The position numbers and the translations under genes were made by a program. The notes below the pieces were generated by a model, which worked only from the letters and a program-made list of their open reading frames with translations, did no database searches and was not told where the DNA came from. Shown in pieces: positions 54,231-64,000 of a stretch of DNA of 64,000 nt. The stretch spans positions 140,513 through 204,512 of the forward strand of contig NC_037275.1 in assembly GCF_000002425.4 (NCBI RefSeq), given 5' to 3'. Each line of letters opens with the position of its first letter. Position 1 is the stretch's first letter. The stretch is from Physcomitrium patens (taxonomy: Eukaryota > Streptophyta > Bryopsida > Funariales > Funariaceae).

Positions 54231-54785
54231 TAAATTGATCTAGCCTTTGACATGTGTTGACTCACAACACTCACTACATATGTAAGATCCACCCTTGTAC
54301 CAACCATTACATATATAAATGAGCCTACTGCTGCTCTTTATGGAACATCTTTCATTTCTCCTTCAACTTCAATAAATTCCTCATCCATCAGCTTCATCAA
54401 CTTCAAATTTGCCTCCAAAGGTATTCCAATGGACTTGCACTCCTCCATGTTGAACCATTTCAACACTTCTTCAATGTACTTCTTTTGGCTCAATGTAATG
54501 ATCTTCTTAGCTCGATCTTTTACAAATTCTACTCCTAAACAATAGTAGAGCTCTCCCAAATCACCCATTTTAAATTCTTTTGCTAACTTTGCTTTCAACC
54601 AATTCATTTTTTTTAAAGTATTGGTCAAGATGATCAAATCATCAATATAAAAAACAACAATCAACAAGAAGTCTTTTGATTGCATCACATACATGGAATG
54701 ATCAGCCTCACTTCTCACAAATCCCTCATTCAAAAAGAAGGTGTCGATATATTGGTACCATGCCTTTGATGATTGCTTGATTCTA
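54231..54785 (-). pseudogene. copia reverse transcriptase, C-terminal part
   Basis: Minus strand from the deletion point: SKAWYQYIDTFF, FVRSEADHSMYVMQ, LLIVVFYIDDLIILTN (YIDD-type catalytic motif), WLKAKLAKEFKMGDLGELYY, CLGVEFVKDR, YIEEVLKWFNMEECKSIGIP, then GSFIYVMVGTRVDLTYVVSV. Fingers and first palm motifs are gone. One stop (TAA at about 54338) and one frame change occur before RNase H. Confidence 0.9.
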
Positions 54786-55642
54786 TTTCAATAGCTAGTA
54801 CTATGCCATTGTCTCTCATGAAAATATTTGCTATTGAAAACTCTTCATAAGTGTCAAATAAATATTTGTATGAAATCATGTGTTTGGTGGCACTAGAATC
54901 AATGATCCACTTGGACATGGCAGCCATGGAAGTACCTTCACTTGCCGTGAATGCATAATTATCACCTCCATATTCATCACGAGTATTGTTTGCACTTTCT
55001 CTATCTTCTTTCTTAGCCTTGTAGCAATTTTGAACAAAGTGACTTGATTTTCTACAAATGAAGCAAATTCTCACATTCTCACATTGATAAGAATGACTCT
55101 CCTTACCTTATCTTAAAAAGAAAGCCAAATCCTCACTTTGGAGCTCTTTTTCTTTCTTCTTGGTTACTTCATGGGCAAGTCTTGCCATCATATAGACTTT
55201 TTTCTAAAGGCTTGTCAACAATTACAAATTGATTAACAAGGGCATTTATTTTATTGACATGAGCCATGAGGTCTTCACCTTCTTTCATCTTGTAAGTAAA
55301 AAATTTCCTCCTTATGAAGATGATATTGAACAAGTTCTTCCTCTCATATATGTTGCAAAGAGTCTTCTATGCTTCTGCTAGTCCTTTGCAAGAGATGATG
55401 TGAGAAAAGTTGGCTTCATCGAAATTAGTGGCAAGCATGCCAAAAGCCTTCTTTTCATGTCTTATAAAGTCCTTCGTCTCTTTAGCATCATCATAAGTGC
55501 TTGGAAGCTCTTCACCTTCATCTACAATATCTCAAAGGTCCAAAGATGCCAACAAAAGCTTCGTTTTGACCTTCCAATGGTAGAAATTGTCACCTCTAAA
55601 CTTCTAAATCACTCTCAAACCTTCAACTTCACTTGAAGCCAT
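54786..55642 (-). pseudogene. copia gag and start of protease
   Basis: Starts at ATG 55640-55642 (ASSEVEGLRV). A UBN2-type gag domain follows: KFRGDNFYHWKVKTKLLLAS, YDDAKETKDFIRHEKKAFG, RRKFFTYKMKEGEDLMAHVN, KINALVNQFVIVDKPLE; then CCHC knuckle CFICRKSSHFVQNCYKAKKE (C-X2-C-X4-H-X4-C) and WIIDSSATKHMISYKYLFD (protease active site; DSGA reads DSSA). A few stops and frame changes between. At about 54785 the sequence jumps to RT. Confidence 0.85.
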
Positions 55643-56124
55643 GTTTTAAAAGAGGTCTATCAAAAAATATCAAGTCAAGGAGTCTCTATGTGCTTAAAAT
55701 CACCAAAACAATTTTACACTAGCAAAATCTCAGAATACCCTATTGTGAACAAATGAATGTTTCTTCACTCCAAAAACTTCCAAATCAACTTTTGAAGCTT
55801 CTAACAAGTATGTGAACTCCAATCAACCTAACCATCAAGTTCTTCTATTCATAAAACTCACTTTTTCACCACAACACCAAAGATATTATCAAGGTCTTTG
55901 TATAAGGTCTTAATCACTCAATCCTAGGAGTTAAGAACCTTCAAACTTATATTAGAGATCTATAAGGTCCAAATCAGAACCTCCACAAGTCAAAACACAA
56001 GATTAGATCATACAATCTTTAACATCAGCAAATACCATAAGATCTATTCCACATAAGAATAACAATCAGCAAATGACTTCAACTTACTTGAATAGCACAA
56101 CAAAGTGTGTATGGGCCCATAACC

Positions 56125-56455
56125 TATTGAAGATACACAATAAGTAAGACACAAGTAAGTAAAAAACAGCAAGATTAGACACAAGAGAAGTGTAGAATGA
56201 GATGTCTCTCACTTCCAACACCGTTTACTTATAGGTAGAAGTTACATCCATTTTGGCTAGTATTCATCTTACTTTCATCCAAATAAACCATAGATTCCTC
56301 TTAACTTAGCCACCAATTAAAATCCTAGCCGCCAAGTATAATCCTAGCCACCACCTTGGTAACTTTCTTTCATCTTTTTGCTGCCTTTTGACCATTAGCA
56401 ACTTATCTAAGATAATATCTTTCATCTTCCAACTTATCTTCCATTTACTTTAATA
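56125..56455 (-). repeat. copia 5' LTR
   Basis: Minus strand starts TATTAAAGTAAATGG (TG changed to TA) and ends CTTCAATA. It carries an extra ~20-bp internal duplicate (CCTAGCCGCCAAGTATAAT / CCTAGCCACC) not present in the left LTR. The adjacent primer site (TATGGGCCCATACACA) is not a recognisable initiator-Met complement. Confidence 0.75.
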
Positions 56456-56460
56456 GGTAT

Positions 56461-59400
56461 TGTTGTGATGGAAACATCAAACTTTGAGATTCCAACTAAG
56501 TGTTGTTGTAATGGACTTAGTGAGAATATGGCATTGCAAAAGAATAGATTGATGAAGTTGTCTAGTATCAATCAATGTTGAAAGATAGTTGTGATAGGAT
56601 TAAATACTAGTCTTCCATACTTATGAAAATAGGCACTGACATGAAACAAAATATTTAATATTTTCTTGCACAAATCAAATTATATTTATAACTTATAATC
56701 TAGAGCCTTTGAATGTGAGTGTAATTAGAATTATAGTATATATATCCAAAACTAATACTATATTCAAGACCAATATCCTACAATCTTAGAAGATAGATAT
56801 ATTTATTTTAAAGATGTACACTTGTTGTATTATAATGATTATAAGTACTTATTAGCTCATGTAGATTAATAATGCATGCCTCCATTTCTTGGCATTATTG
56901 ATTGACTTCTTATATTTTATCCTTTGTAATATTACTAAATTCTAGATCTACAATATATCTTCATAATCATGATATGAAAAAAAAATATAAGCATTCCAAT
57001 TTAATTCAAAATTGATCCTTTATTATAACATCTTCTCTCTGTGTACATATGATAGTAGATGCTAGATCCCAAGTCACTGATAATATATATGTCTGAGTAT
57101 AATAAAAATAGATGAAGTATTTTAAAAAATTAAAAATATGTAATTGGCTCTTACATGATTCTTGTTACTTTTGTAATACATACATTATCTTCTTAAATGT
57201 AAAACTTTACTAGACTAAAGAATTTCCAACTACATGTATCTCTTTATATGTATATTATCTAGATATACATAATAAAGTATAATTAACTTAAAGATTAAGT
57301 TTTTTTTTTTTTTTTTTCTTTCTACACTGCACTTTTAAAGTCTTAAAATTTCTTCCTACTTAGAACAGATAAATAGTATGAAAGAAGTTCATTTTTTCCA
57401 CTTAATTGCCTAAAGCCATAAAAGATGTGTTGATGATATTACACATTATTAGAGATCTTTCTTATTTTTTTCATAAATTTATAAAATTATGGATTTTGTT
57501 TATATTTCCATAAACTTACTTAAAAGAGCAAAGATTTTTCTAAATTAATACCTATCAAGAAGCTACCACTAACGGCATATTATAAAACACCATTAAAAAT
57601 AATATATTTAATAATTTTTGATGGATTTATATAGATGCAAAGTATCTTATAAGTTCTATTACTTGTATTCTGATGATATTGATACTAAAGATTATGGACT
57701 ATGTTGTAATTATAAGACTTGTTTTTTTTGGATTAAATGGTATTTAAAAATTTATGATATATACTTTGGACTATGATTGTTCTAAATATGTTTTAAATCT
57801 GAATGTATTGGTTCTATTTCCTTGGATGGATCTAATATCGATCAATTTATAAGTTTTTATTATTAGAAAATTATTAAAAAAGAATGAGATTGAATTTTGA
57901 CTTTAAAAGGGATTTTTTTTGTTTTAGAGTGATGTGCAAACTTGAGGAGGCAAATACAATTGCTAAGTTTGAAGCAAATGCTTTTTAAATATGTCCAACT
58001 CAAGTTCAAGAATATGGTAGTAAAAATCTTAAAAAAAAAGTTCAACTCAATCTTTCAATTTCTAATAGTAATAAGATTATTGAAAAAATCTTATTGAAGC
58101 ATGGAGAGAGATGAAACAAGTTGCTTTATTCTTTCAAAACAATGCAAGATAAGCTTCTATACCAATTAAGAACAATGGAGTCTTCTCACACAAGTAGTAT
58201 TTTTGTATATCTTCTAATATTAAAAAAAAATAAGATAGAAGCTTTGGCATTTAATCCTATATGTATTGATTGATACTACTTCCATATCTACTCATTGTAT
58301 AATTATTGATTAATTTTTTATAATAAATGCATGTATCAATCATTTCAAAATATAATTGAATTATGTTTTTTACCATCAATAATTAATAAAAATATAAATT
58401 TCAACTTACAAGTAAGAATAGATACTAATTAATAGATATTATGGTATAAAATGAAGTCAATAAATTCTTATTTAGAATTTTAATTTTTAATAATTTTAAA
58501 AGAATATATTTTAAAAAATGCATAGGCTTCAAAATATAAGCTTATTATTATAAGTTACATAGATTTTCAACAATGAGTTGAAGATATATGATGCTTAGTT
58601 GGACTTTATTTTTTGTATAAAATTATTAATGACATTGATGGATTAGATTATTGATGAGTTTTTACAAAGTGAGCATTTTAAAAGAAAAATCAAGAATACA
58701 AGACTTTTTGTATTATGACATGACAAAAAAGTTTGTGAAGAAGAGAATTTAATAAGATTGGAATATAAAAAAAGAAATACATTGAAGTAATTTTTGGTAC
58801 TCACAAGTGAATTATTGTCATCATTGATTAAATCATGTCATTAAAAATTTGTAATGAGGATATTATAGATTTTAATTTTTAAGAAAATCAATTCATTCAT
58901 GTAATATGTTCTCATTCATTAAATTAGAAGTGGAAGCCAAATACTTTTATATTGGAATGTTAGGATCTAGAATAAAATAGAAGACTATCAATGATATTGA
59001 GTATTTGACATCATTTTATTTTTGAAGTTAGAAAAAAAAAAAATGAAAGAAATTATTGCAACCATTGGTGCAACACCAAGTAAATATGAAAAAGAAGTGG
59101 AAGTTCATCGAGCAATGAGTACCAACTTGATCAGAGAAAGATCGAAAAATAGAGTACTCTGAGAAAGACTTCCAAAGAAAAAGTTGCTTAAATTGTAATT
59201 GGATCTGTTCCAAATTATAGAGTGTAAGAAAATACACAATTCTACATGATGAATTCTACTTGTACTTGATTTAATTTCTTGCATGGATGTCGTTAAGGAC
59301 TAAAAATTTTAATTTTGAAACACAAACTTAAATTTATATTTATTGAGAATTATAGCTAAAGCTTCTTTCAGTGAAACAATGAGTAAACAAGAGGAGTAGT

Positions 59401-61202
59401 AATACTATACAAAAGATATGAGCTCATTTGTAATGTTGTTGTAGGAAGTTTTCCAAGATTGAAATAACATCTTGCATATATTGTTGTTTAACCCTTTTTC
59501 AAAGAGCATCTTTATCTCAATGTTGTTGCAAAAACCATCAATATTATTCAACAACCTCTAATGTTATTTAACCTCTCATGTTGAAACAACATCCATTAAA
59601 TACTATTGAAATAATATTTCAATGAAAAGGTTGTTATAATATATCGTTTCAAAAGTATTGGCATTAAATCATGAATCTACATTTTTTATTTTTTCATACT
59701 TGATTCCAATCTAACAATCACTTTTACACTTAGCTAAGTTCATGGATTCCATAATGTACAAGAAGTGTCATAATTGAAGATTCTTGATTTGGCTAATAAA
59801 TAATGTATGATAATAGCTTCAAGTTAAGCAATCTTAGGAATAACATTCATAAGATGTAATCTTCAAAATATGATTATTGTTAGAATAGATAGAAAGGATG
59901 TAGACTTCCTATATCTGATGGAAACAATTGAAGTATTTTTATATAGTCATGTTTTGAACAATTAGCCTTATTATAATACAACATATCAATAGAATGGTGT
60001 ATAGATGCTATGCATTATCATTACTAATTAGTACCTCTCTAGTAGCTAATGCAAATTTTTAAGTCAAAAACTTTCATGATAACATTTGTAAGAATGTGAA
60101 GTTACTACCATGTCATATAATGAGATCTTTATTCTTATTCTTTTGTATCTGCCAACATAGGTTTGTTTAGAGAACATGGGCAAGATAGGTTTGAACATAC
60201 ATATAGAAGTCAACAAAGCAATGGTCACTAGAAAAAAAAAAATACAAGAAGATTAGTTACATGGAAGATTGAAGCCAGGCATTGCTATTAGAACTTCACA
60301 TTTGGAAACATGCTTATTGCAGCAAGAAACATTTGTTGGAATAAATAAATCATGCCATAATTAAAGCTGAAAATATAATAAAGAGGATTTTTGTTAAATT
60401 TGGCCAATTTTCATATGGCCAAAATGAAGTGTTTAAGGCGCTACAACCTTTGAATACTATGACAATGGAGCATGTTAATTTTATGCAATTATGCGAAAGC
60501 TATTGAAAATAGCCAATATAATGGATATTCTCATAAAACTAAAATTGATCTTAGTTATCTGCAGCTCATGCACATTAACCATGCAAAATAAATCACTATA
60601 CATATATATATGATAAAGTCAACATGAATGTGTATCCGGAAGAATGTACCTCTCTGCCCACGCAAAATTGCCAAGAACAAAAAAGAAATGCAAAACACTG
60701 AGAAAAAAACCTAGATAACTGAAAATAGTAACAGTGGGACATGCTCCTTCTATCGACTTTCTTGAAATCATGTTAAAATCACTGGAGAAGTCATTTCACA
60801 AACCTAAAAGAATAGCAACAGGCAAATATGACTGAACATGCTTACAAGAAATAATTCCCCAACATTAGGTTGTTAGCTGCTAGATCCTTCCGAGGTGTAC
60901 ACAATACGCAATATCCAAACAGATGTACAAGATCTGCTAGGTAAATACTAATGTGACGAACCGTACATGCTGCAACCTCCAGCTGTCCCTATAGCTTTAA
61001 ACAAGGACACCAGGCTCAAGGAAAATTTATTTGCTGCTCCCCTTTGGTCTTGTCTCTGAAATGATGATTGTAATAAGCAACTATGCAGCTGATGAGTTCT
61101 CTAAAACATCGAATGAGCGATATTAGAAATATTAGAAATATATATCGAATGCAAGGAAATATTTCTTAACTGTCAATCTTCTTGATGATCTCAATACCAG
61201 TT
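56461..61202. other. AT-rich intergenic DNA, no gene
   Basis: About 4.7 kb with no supported coding sequence or known repeat. A poly-T run lies at about 57299-57318. A short sequence near 56475-56500 (GAAACATCAAACTTTGAGATT) repeats the left flank of the copia element (53320-53337), so the pre-insertion site was itself a small repeat. Confidence 0.5.
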
Positions 61203-61589
61203 TCACGAGATCTCAAAACTATTCTGAGGTAGATCTTCAGAGTTCAAAGTTCTTCCGCGTTCTCTGGTTTTCGAGGAGGCGACGTCGCTTGTGTCCGGGG
61301 TGCATTCCCGTGCGGGCCGTTTCCCTTCTGTCGTAGGGTTTACTCGAGTCGAAGTTGCTTCTGGATTCGGCTTTGCATTATTGGATTTCGTAGGTGTCGG
61401 TTGTTCTAAGTCTCGCTTAATTTGGTTCAGTATTGAGTGTCTTCCTTTTCCTGCACATACAACCAGCTTATATTGAATCCTCTGTGTCAAGTACTGGGAA
61501 TTCCTATAAAACCCGTGAGTGGATGGAAGGAATCCCCGGTCATGGAGAAACCCGCTGAGTACTTCAGAATTAGGACGCACCGCCAACAT
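61203..61589 (-). CDS. Unidentified ORF (128 codons), less AT-rich island
   Basis: An open minus-strand frame with a normal ATG at 61587-61589: MLAVRPNSEVLSGFLHDRGF, YRNSQYLTQRIQYKLVVCAG, KGRHSILNQIKRDLEQPTPT, then a low-complexity, Pro/Thr/Arg-rich end (PARECTPDTSDVASSKTRER), stopping at TGA next to 61203. It is richer in G+C and CpG than the surrounding DNA, unlike the decayed elements nearby. No domain recognised. It could be an exon or part of an element's ORF. The plus-strand 61291-61476 frame is its shadow. Confidence 0.4.
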   Translation of the reverse strand: MLAVRPNSEVLSGFLHDRGFLPSTHGFYRNSQYLTQRIQYKLVVCAGKGRHSILNQIKRDLEQPTPTKSNNAKPNPEATSTRVNPTTEGKRPARECTPDTSDVASSKTRERGRTLNSEDLPQNSFEIS

Positions 61590-62492
61590 TAGTTCCTAGA
61601 GTAACGGGTTAATAGGTGAAAATTCCATTGTGCTATTGTCCAATGCTCACATATGTGTTCCAGGAAATCCAAGTTTTCCCCTCTGATCCTCATGACTTGT
61701 AAAAAAATATGGCAACATGCACTTCATACACCTCATAGAACTCATAGTACCGAGTGTTGCAATGAAATGCAAGTAAAGTTCAAATGATTCACTTCCGTAC
61801 TTTAAAACTTTCTATGATAACGGTTCACAGCTATAGCATCTTCCATCTACAACATGCCTCCTAGACTGAAATTGCTGCACTAAAATTCATGGAATTTCCA
61901 TTCCACTCCTCTGCCTCAGCAGCATCTACTAAAGCCTTCACTACTTCCATACTCCACATTGACTACCTAAGTATCTTCCCATTTACAGATGCATCTACCG
62001 CATACTTTATCTACAAAATGTGAAGGCAATCATATAAAAACCTAGTGTTTGTGATAAAATTATGACAAACTCCAGCTCATAAAATTGAACAAGACGGCTG
62101 ATATAATATATGTAGCATTGGAGGAACAAATGCAAAGTTATAAACAATCCAAACATGTCATCATAGGGCTCAATTTACACTGAATGGGAAAAGCCTCAGA
62201 TCCAAGCATAGGAAGACATCTCACCTTAGCAGGTGTAGAAGTCACACATGTGATAAACCAACCAGCTCTCTGCCATTCGAAGAAACTTAATTCAAAAGAT
62301 ACAGCATATGTCAAGCCTAAAGCATCTCAAACTGCTATAAATAACCTGCAGCAATAAACATAACCCATACAATCAAAGGTGGCTGTATCCATCAGGTGAA
62401 TCCATCAGGTACTGCACGTTGTGCCAAAATCACCCCAAACTCTTCACCTCAATGGCATTCGTGATCCACACATCGACCTAGATATCTTCCTC
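61590..62492. other. spacer between two coding-like islands
   Basis: No supported gene. Composition is less AT-rich than 56-61 kb. It could be intronic if the islands on either side belong to one minus-strand gene, but I see no paired splice sites that I can defend. Confidence 0.3.
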
Positions 62493-62945
62493 TCAGAGAC
62501 AAATAGCATTCCCTACTATCATTATATCGTCGTTCCTCTCCTGAATGGCCTTCAGAAGCTCCCTCTTCATGTTCCTCAGCTCCATCCAGGCATTGATGCT
62601 CATGGCCGGAGTAAAGCGTCCCTCATCAGACTTTATCCTTCGCCACAGGTAAACTCGGGGCGGATCTGCTGGAATACAGTCTGCGACCTTCATCGCCTTT
62701 GTGTAACTGGGGGAGTTCAGCGCTCAGAACACCGATGTCCCTAGAGAGCTGTACACATATTCTTCTACCTCCAAAAGCCAGCGCCCCGACTGCTGCTCAA
62801 TCATGGATCCTTCCTGATGGCAGTCAAAAACCTCCTGCCACTTGGCAAAGACATAGTAAGGAGTCATGATGAAGTACTTTTCCTTCTTCACCTCAAAAGG
62901 CTCCGCACATGCCTCTAAGCTATCCTACTCTTTCCACTTGAACGA
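62493..62945 (-). pseudogene. Unidentified coding relic (~150 codons, two stops)
   Basis: One minus-strand frame: CAEPFEVKKEKYFIMTPYYV, FAKWQEVFDCHQEGSMIEQQ, SGRWLLEVEEYVYSSLGTSV, TGA, ALNSPSYTKAMKVADCIPAD, PPRVYLWRRIKSDEGRFTPA, MSINAWMELRNMKRELLKAI, ending ICL and stop at 62493-62495. Stops occur at about 62938 and 62725, the latter where CGA would fit. Soluble, mixed-charge, Trp-containing sequence, plainly protein-like, but I do not recognise the family. Upstream continuation is lost. Confidence 0.45.
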
Positions 62946-64000
62946 CTACCATGCAAAAAGATTACATTAGAACGGAAACATCTCCCCACACACTTAGTGG
63001 CAACTACCCACACATGCAATGAAAGCATAGAATCCAGGCAACCATCCGGATTTGGGATAGTTCACATTCTTACCTCCAGCTTCAAGCTTGCACCTTAGTC
63101 CGTGTTACATAGTTTATTTTCAAAACCTCCATATAATCCAAATCATATATTTTTTGAAAAAACTAAATATACTAGTAGATTCACAATACTCCAAGATAGG
63201 GGGTAGGCCACTTCAAAACCTTGAAATGCTTCACCAATAAAAAAGTCAAATCTATCTTTAAAAGTCAAAGAGTCAATATCTACCAAATGAAAGAAGTGTA
63301 AGTAAAATTAATTTTAGTATTAAAACCACAATCCTTGAAAATGGAAGGATAGGTCAAATCAAAATCCTAAAAATAGTATATCTATTTTTTAGAGATGCAT
63401 ATGTAATCTTAAATCAAAAATTTTAAATCCTAAATCCTAAACCTCGTATGTTAACTCAAAATCCAAAAATAAATGGGTCAAAAAACACAGGCACATTTTT
63501 GTAACTTTAAATCCTTAATCCTCATCTTTACAAGAAGCTCTTTCTGTGCTCAAAGGAGACAATGCGAGGTATATCTCTTCTTCACCTAATTGGTGGTAAA
63601 TGCAAGCTAGCAATCCATTTTAGTTGCATTTGACAACAACAACAAGTATTTTACAAACCTTAGGTACAAATTCTATATAAGAGTTTTTTTAATCTAAAAA
63701 TTAGTTAGTGTCTAAAAGTTGAGATTCTTATGAATTTTGTCGAGTCAGATAGCAATGTTTGGATTATGCAATATGTGTTCATCTTTCCTTTGGTTGCCAC
63801 CTACTTATGTAATTATTTGAATTATTATCTTTGTTAAAAATTGACTTGTTTGTTGTTGTTTGTTAACATGTTATGGCTCTATTGACCACATTTTAGAAAG
63901 ACACTTACAAAAAGGTTAGAACCACAATACTTTTGTATACAAAATATTTAGAGAGATTTTTTTGTTGACTATGTAATTAGCTAAATTTTATAAATGTTTT
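62946..64000. other. AT-rich DNA with dispersed repeat
   Basis: No gene. At about 63180-63540 lies a sequence related to 47190-47790: GATAGGTCAAATCAAAATCCTAAAAATA-type text, then AGATGCATATGTAATCTTAAA and telomere-like CCTAAATCCTAAACC. Confidence 0.5.

Larger units (their letters stand above)
53352..56455 (-). mobile_element. Ty1/copia element, internally deleted
   Basis: Minus-strand copia remnant with a ~312-bp 3' LTR (53352-53663) and a ~331-bp 5' LTR (56125-56455), flanked by GGTAC (53347-53351) and GGTAT (56456-56460), a plausible 5-bp target duplication with one change. Internal order: gag with zinc knuckle, protease start, then directly late RT and RNase H. Integrase and most of RT are missing, fused at about 54785. 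Non-autonomous. Confidence 0.8.

Overview
This is eukaryotic, almost certainly land-plant nuclear DNA. Support: nested, decayed Ty3/gypsy and Ty1/copia LTR retrotransposons, long AT-rich spacers, degenerate TTTAGGG-like (plant telomere-type) tracts, and two host-gene relics. One relic is a MUT9-like/casein-kinase-I-like kinase with correct GT...AG introns; the other carries a telobox Myb domain. The species cannot be named. No rRNA, tRNA, CRISPR, bacterial operon or intact host gene was recognised.

Layout. 1-7.25 kb: fragments of family A, a Tat/Athila-like Ty3/gypsy family with a tRNA-Asp-type primer binding site. A minus-strand gag and 5' LTR abut a plus-strand integrase, followed by an additional ORF and a 3' LTR, then a second degraded integrase/LTR piece. 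7.6-17.6 kb: an unidentified coding relic split by B1 (7907-16374, minus), the only structurally complete element, with both LTRs, PBS, PPT, a target duplication and gag-PR-RT-RH-IN. 19.0-20.4 kb: relic ending in a telobox Myb domain. 21.3-29.8 kb: minus-strand family A pieces (pol, additional ORF, 3' LTR), with the kinase pseudogene and a lone B-type LTR between them. 31.1-46.6 kb: a chromovirus-like Ty3/gypsy element (C) interrupted by B2, a second copy of family B; C's chromodomain resumes after B2, followed by a PPT and an LTR. 46.6-52.3 kb: a pair of ~540-bp direct repeats around gene-empty AT-rich DNA. 53.35-56.46 kb: an internally deleted Ty1/copia element. 56.5-64 kb: AT-rich DNA with two less AT-rich coding-like islands of unknown identity.

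How parts relate. Apart from the two host-gene relics and a few unidentified frames, the recognisable coding sequence is mobile-element sequence, and none of it looks fully functional. Stops mostly replace Trp, Gln or Arg codons, the pattern expected from cytosine deamination in methylated DNA. The most unusual signals are: a gag-PR to RT-IN frame change kept at the same place in both B copies; a gag-like CCHC zinc knuckle encoded inside the family B LTR; an additional coiled-coil ORF shared by two family A copies; and a B polymerase that, from memory, resembles a fungal (basidiomycete-type) gypsy clade. Several frames quoted here begin at non-ATG codons, so protein starts in decayed elements are nominal.
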